Source of the DNA: Cryoendolithus antarcticus
Lineage: Eukaryota > Ascomycota > Dothideomycetes > Cladosporiales > Cladosporiaceae
Length of the DNA: 64,000 nt
Direction: 5' to 3'
Assembly (NCBI GenBank): GCA_002077065.1
Contig: NAJO01000062.1
Location: 1-64,000, forward strand
Shown here: piece by piece, positions 60,807 through 64,000 of the stretch
Numbering within the stretch: the stretch's first letter is position 1
How the letters are laid out: every line of letters starts with the position of its first letter
Made by a program: the position numbers and the translations under genes
The notes under the pieces: generated by a model
Told to the model about the DNA's origin: nothing
Databases searched by the model: none
What the model saw: only the letters and a program-made list of their open reading frames with translations

Positions 60807-61261
60807 GCTTGGAGGTGAGATCATTGTCTGGATTGCACTAGTATCAACACTGGACTCTGGGCCTGCCCCTCATGCTCTGCTAGCGACTACGGCGAAGCTG
60901 CTAGCGCGTCTTCCTGGCTGTGTAGCCATCCGCTTGCGCGAGCCTCTGTGACATAGTCTGCGCTCTAACGCTCATCTTTGCGTCTCCGACGAATACGAAG
61001 CAGTTCTCGCAGGCGCGTGTTCAACCTCTTGTGGCTGGCTTTGGGCGGACTCATGATCTTGCGGCGCTCGCTATAATGCTGGCGCCAGGAGTGTAGTGAT
61101 CATCGCGATTGATTGATTCGCCACGCTCGATTCGGGAGCAGCTGTTGTCGCTTGAGGATGCGCTTTGGGTCTGACCAGCCTGCGACCTGTAGGCCTTCGT
61201 AAGCTTGGACCTGGACTTTATCGACATGCAAGATCTGAAGAAGAGCTCGGCGGCGTCGCGC
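60807..61261. other. Convergent gap
   Basis: This lies between the small + gene and the small - gene. A 29-codon, highly basic frame occurs at 60965-61054 (-), listed under findings. Nothing else is recognised. Confidence 0.4.
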
Positions 61262-61751
61262 TCAGTCGTCCACCGCCGCCAAATCCCTGAGCTTCTTCCG
61301 AGACATCCTGCGCGCCAGGGGTCGGGCCACTTCTGCGACCTCCTCGAGCTTTACCAAGGCTGCGCTGGCGGTCGTATCCCGCTTCGCAAGCAATTTGCGC
61401 TTCTTGCTCCCGCCTGTCGCAGCTATCGTTTGCTGGTGCTCCTTCGCCTCTCGCTCGGCGGCAGCCCACTTGTTCACCACTGCGTCCTCGGCAGGATTTT
61501 CGAGGGAGTGGAAGCTGGCGTGGTGGGCGCAGCCATCGCATTCGAAAGAGGATGCGGCCTACTGGCATCTTAGCAGTGTGGCGAAGGAATTGAACGAATG
61601 GGCTGGATAGGCTTACTTTGATGGGATGTAGCATGAAACGCAGACAGGGACAGCTCGCTGAGAGGAGGGAGGCTTTGTGATTGCAGGGTCCGCGGGGGGG
61701 TGGATAGGACATGGCGGACCAGACAGAGTTCTTGGGGATAGCGGTAGTCAT
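61262..61751 (-). CDS. Small basic protein with CxxC/HH motif, two exons
   Basis: Exon 1 is 61617-61751 and exon 2 is 61262-61558, separated by a 58-nt intron (61559-61616, GTAAGC donor, CTAAG branch region, TAG acceptor), in phase 0. The 143-residue product joins LRFMLHPIK to AASSFECDGCAHHASFHS. The spliced CDGCAHHASFHSLEN segment resembles a short motif I recall from uncharacterised ascomycete proteins and could bind a metal through Cys-x2-Cys and His. The rest is an Ala/Lys/Glu/Arg-rich helix ending KKLRDLAAVDD, with KKRKLLAKR as a possible nuclear signal. Function unknown. An in-frame ATG at 61712 (MSYPPPRG) is an alternative start. It is divergent from U1-C, with about 344 bases between starts. 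Confidence 0.65.
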
Positions 61752-62095
61752 TATTTCGTGTAGTATGCGACCGTAAAATCAGGACCCGTCACTACAAAAG
61801 AATTGTAAGAATGCCGAGACTGTGCTCCTGTGTTGTTCAAGGTGCGGGGGGTGGAGGGAGGAGGGGAAGTCGCGTAGATGTACGACACGAGGAAGGCACG
61901 AGGTCATGTGATCACTTTCGAGCTCCACTCCCGCGACCTCAAGATCGTTTCGTTGCAAGCTTCACGTGCAGCCTCACTATCACTCTCCCATCTCGCTTGT
62001 TGCACGGTCACTAAATAGACTCGTGTCCATCGCACCCTACTGTCGACCAAGAGCCCTTCACGACCGCGCCTCGTGCGCCCACCACCTCCCTCAAG
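61752..62095. promoter_or_regulatory. Divergent promoter region
   Basis: This is 344 bases serving the small basic gene (-) and U1-C (+). It is C-rich and pyrimidine-rich just before the U1-C start. No specific site is recognised. Confidence 0.45.
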
Positions 62096-62710
62096 ATGCC
62101 CAAATTCTTCTGCGATTACTGCGACGTCTACCTCACCCACGACAGCATGTCCGTCCGGAAAGCCCACAACAGCGGCCGCAACCACATGCGCAACGTCGTC
62201 GACTACTACCAGCAAATCGGGCACGAGAAGGCACAGAGCGTCATAGATAGCATCACGAACTCTTACAACGCCGCTGGCCAGGCTGACAGTAATCCGATGC
62301 TACACCAAGGACCTGGCGCGATGGGAGGATTCGGCGGGGGGATGCCGCCGATGGGTATGCCACCGGGTTTCAGTGGAGGACCGCCGATGGGAGGATTTGG
62401 GGGTATGCCGCCGGGATTTCCGCCGCCGCCTGGTGGGATGCCGATGGGGATGGGGAGAGGGATGCCGCCTATGGGTATGCCGCCTGGATTTCCACCGGGG
62501 CCGATGGGGATGCCGCCAGGTTTTGGAGGGGCTGGGTCGCCACCTGGGGGAATGCCGTTTGCGCCGCCGCCTGGGATGGGTGGGATGCCACCTGGGCCAA
62601 ATGGGATGCCGCCGATGCCGATGGGGATGCCACCTATGGGAGGGATGCCACAGGGAATGCCGCCTGGATTTGGAGGGCCGATGAACGGGGGACCGCCGGG
62701 TGGGCGATGA
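62096..62710 (+). CDS. U1 snRNP-specific protein C
   Basis: The 204-residue protein begins with the U1-type C2H2 zinc finger [17 protein letters not shown] followed by [20 protein letters not shown] (C6, C9, H24, H30), which is diagnostic for U1-C. It stabilises U1 snRNP binding at the 5' splice site. The C-terminal two thirds are a low-complexity tail of Gly, Met and Pro in repeats of the form [12 protein letters not shown] and similar. Human U1-C also has a Pro/Met/Gly-rich tail, so this is normal in kind though unusually regular. Single exon; the ATG at 62096 starts the finger directly. Confidence 0.95.
   Translation: MPKFFCDYCDVYLTHDSMSVRKAHNSGRNHMRNVVDYYQQIGHEKAQSVIDSITNSYNAAGQADSNPMLHQGPGAMGGFGGGMPPMGMPPGFSGGPPMGGFGGMPPGFPPPPGGMPMGMGRGMPPMGMPPGFPPGPMGMPPGFGGAGSPPGGMPFAPPPGMGGMPPGPNGMPPMPMGMPPMGGMPQGMPPGFGGPMNGGPPGGR
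62330..62700 (+). repeat. Degenerate Met-Pro-Gly coding repeat
   Basis: This G-rich coding region encodes imperfect repeats of [11 protein letters not shown] in U1-C. Tandem DNA similarity is high and may vary in length between strains. Confidence 0.75.
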
Positions 62711-63453
62711 GATTTGGAATAGAAGAGTGAAGAAACCGAGGTATTGAGGACTCGAAAATTCTGGTTATGTTTCAGTGTTGATACCGCCAGCCTGCCGCCA
62801 CGAAACGCGCGCTCGTAAATCAATTAGCTGTGGCTTGGATCTAGTAGAGACTTCCTTACTAGCCACGCATTCTGGAAGCTATCGTCAACGGCGGTCGCCT
62901 GCTGGGCCAACACGAGACGCGAATCCTGCTTTGCGAGCGTGCAGCAGACTAGCTTCGACTGGAAGCGACATGGTCGACTCGGAAAGCCTCAACCAGAACA
63001 TGCTATCGGCGAAGGCATGTACTCGCCCGATTAGAATGACCTATCTGATCGACACCTCGATACTGGGCGCGACGGTGGCAGCATCATCGTGCGATACTTA
63101 GCGCAAATCAGCTGATGCAGTACTACGATGGGCTTGACCAAGCTGGGTGGCACTCGCGCCGCCTAGTATGTCGTTCGCGATCTACCGTTGAGGCGAGTCC
63201 GTAATGGCAGAACATTTACAAGGAAGGCGCGAACAAGGCGCATCGTGCGGGACAAAAGTCTACGTCTGTAAGAATACCGAATGCGTTTGTCAATTCTCAT
63301 TGTGTCCCGCATTCCAGTCATATTGAACAAAGCTCATCACGTGCCAAGCCCAATGCGCTCTTTCCTCCCAGTGCCGCACACTTGACTTCACACCACCACT
63401 GACTTATCGGCACGACACCACCGACCTCTCGCCTCCTCTACCATCACCGCGAA
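62711..63453. other. Intergenic
   Basis: About 740 bases separate U1-C from the start of the truncated gene. No coding signal is recognised. It must hold the promoter of the following gene. Confidence 0.45.
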
Positions 63454-64000
63454 GATGTCGGGGAACCCATGGTCCCCGTCGGACGATACTGAGGATCCGA
63501 AGAACTTTACCTGGTACGCACTCGACCACCCTTCCATCAAGCCACCCACGCAGCTGGATATCATCTATGATGATAACAACAATCCAACCCGCTGGCGCCA
63601 CGATCACAAATGGTATCACATCACCACAGTACCCACTACCATCTACATCATCAGAAGTAAGGACTGCACGCAATGGCGCAGAATGACCAAGAACGAGGTC
63701 CGACGCAAGGGGGAGAAGAAGACCGGTCAGCTCGAATACGAAGCCGATTACAAGAACCGTCATGGACATTTTCCGAATCAGACAGCGAGGTATCCTAATT
63801 GCAGGGCGTGTAAACATGAAGACGCTGGAAAAGGGCTATATGTGCCTGAGGCAGAAAATGGTGTGGACGATGCCAAGACTGGGGATCCTGGTAAATCCAA
63901 TGCGGCAGACGGAAGCTCGCAGAGCAACAATGATGGCATGAGCGAAACTACATCGCATGGGAGTGCTGGGGAGGCATCGAAGGGTGGAGATGGAGGTGAT
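63454..64000 (+). CDS. Unknown protein, 3' end cut by window edge
   Basis: An open frame from the ATG at 63454 (AAGATGTC context) runs uninterrupted to the end of the window, about 182 codons, with no stop reached. The N-terminal 120 residues are rich in Trp, His, Lys and Tyr (for example NPTRWRHDHKWYHITTVP). They include a pair of cysteines in YPNCRACKH that could belong to a metal site. The later residues are Gly, Ser, Asp and Asn-rich and look disordered. I recognise no family. A short intron inside cannot be excluded. Confidence 0.6.

Overview
This 64 kb window comes from the nuclear genome of a filamentous ascomycete, most likely a dothideomycete. I infer this from short spliceosomal introns (about 49-113 nt, donors near GTAAGT or GTATGT, branch sites near CTNAC, acceptors CAG or TAG), dense genes on both strands, long low-complexity tails, and fungus-specific genes such as an Ssk1 response regulator, a Mit1-type remodeler, mL58, NudE and a Hal4/5-type kinase. 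I saw no transposon, CRISPR array, tRNA, rRNA or prokaryotic operon. Species cannot be settled from the sequence alone.

Layout. 0-10 kb: a DMAC1-like small membrane protein, an Mrm1-like mitochondrial rRNA methyltransferase (-), and, divergent from it, a large Mit1-like CHD/SNF2 remodeler with at least two introns plus a third junction still unresolved. 10-19.6 kb: an unknown disordered protein, Ssk1, an aquaporin, an SRPBCC protein and mitochondrial ribosomal protein mL58. 20-26.5 kb: a serine beta-lactamase-like hydrolase (three exons), a peroxisomal dienoyl-CoA isomerase whose last exon supplies an SKL terminus, NudE and a STRAP-type WD40 protein. 28.5-37.5 kb: a Scw1/Whi3-type RNA-binding protein, haspin kinase, a membrane-anchored spermidine-synthase-like protein and a Hal4/5-like kinase. 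39-48.3 kb: two DHA1 MFS transporters, a thiol methyltransferase-like enzyme and isocitrate lyase. 48.7-64 kb: a small CxxC protein assembled from two exons, 3-methylcrotonyl-CoA carboxylase alpha, the largest subunit of RNA polymerase III, an FHA protein with a hydrophobic tail, two small unknown genes, U1-C, and the 5' part of an unknown gene cut by the window edge.

How the genes relate. Most are housekeeping or signalling genes without operon-like logic. Three loose themes appear. Carbon and acyl-CoA catabolism is represented by dienoyl-CoA isomerase, isocitrate lyase and MCC alpha. Osmotic and ion stress is represented by Ssk1 next to an aquaporin, plus a Hal4/5-like kinase. RNA biology is represented by Mrm1, Scw1, U1-C and Pol III. 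These groupings are inference only.

I found no convincing undescribed multi-gene system. The best leads are single genes: an Mrm1-like enzyme with an internal CCHC zinc knuckle, a multi-pass membrane spermidine-synthase-like protein lacking the expected catalytic motif, two small cysteine-motif genes visible only after splicing, and a stop-free 51-nt intron inside the FHA gene. Gene models were made by hand, so splice sites described as weak should be treated as provisional.
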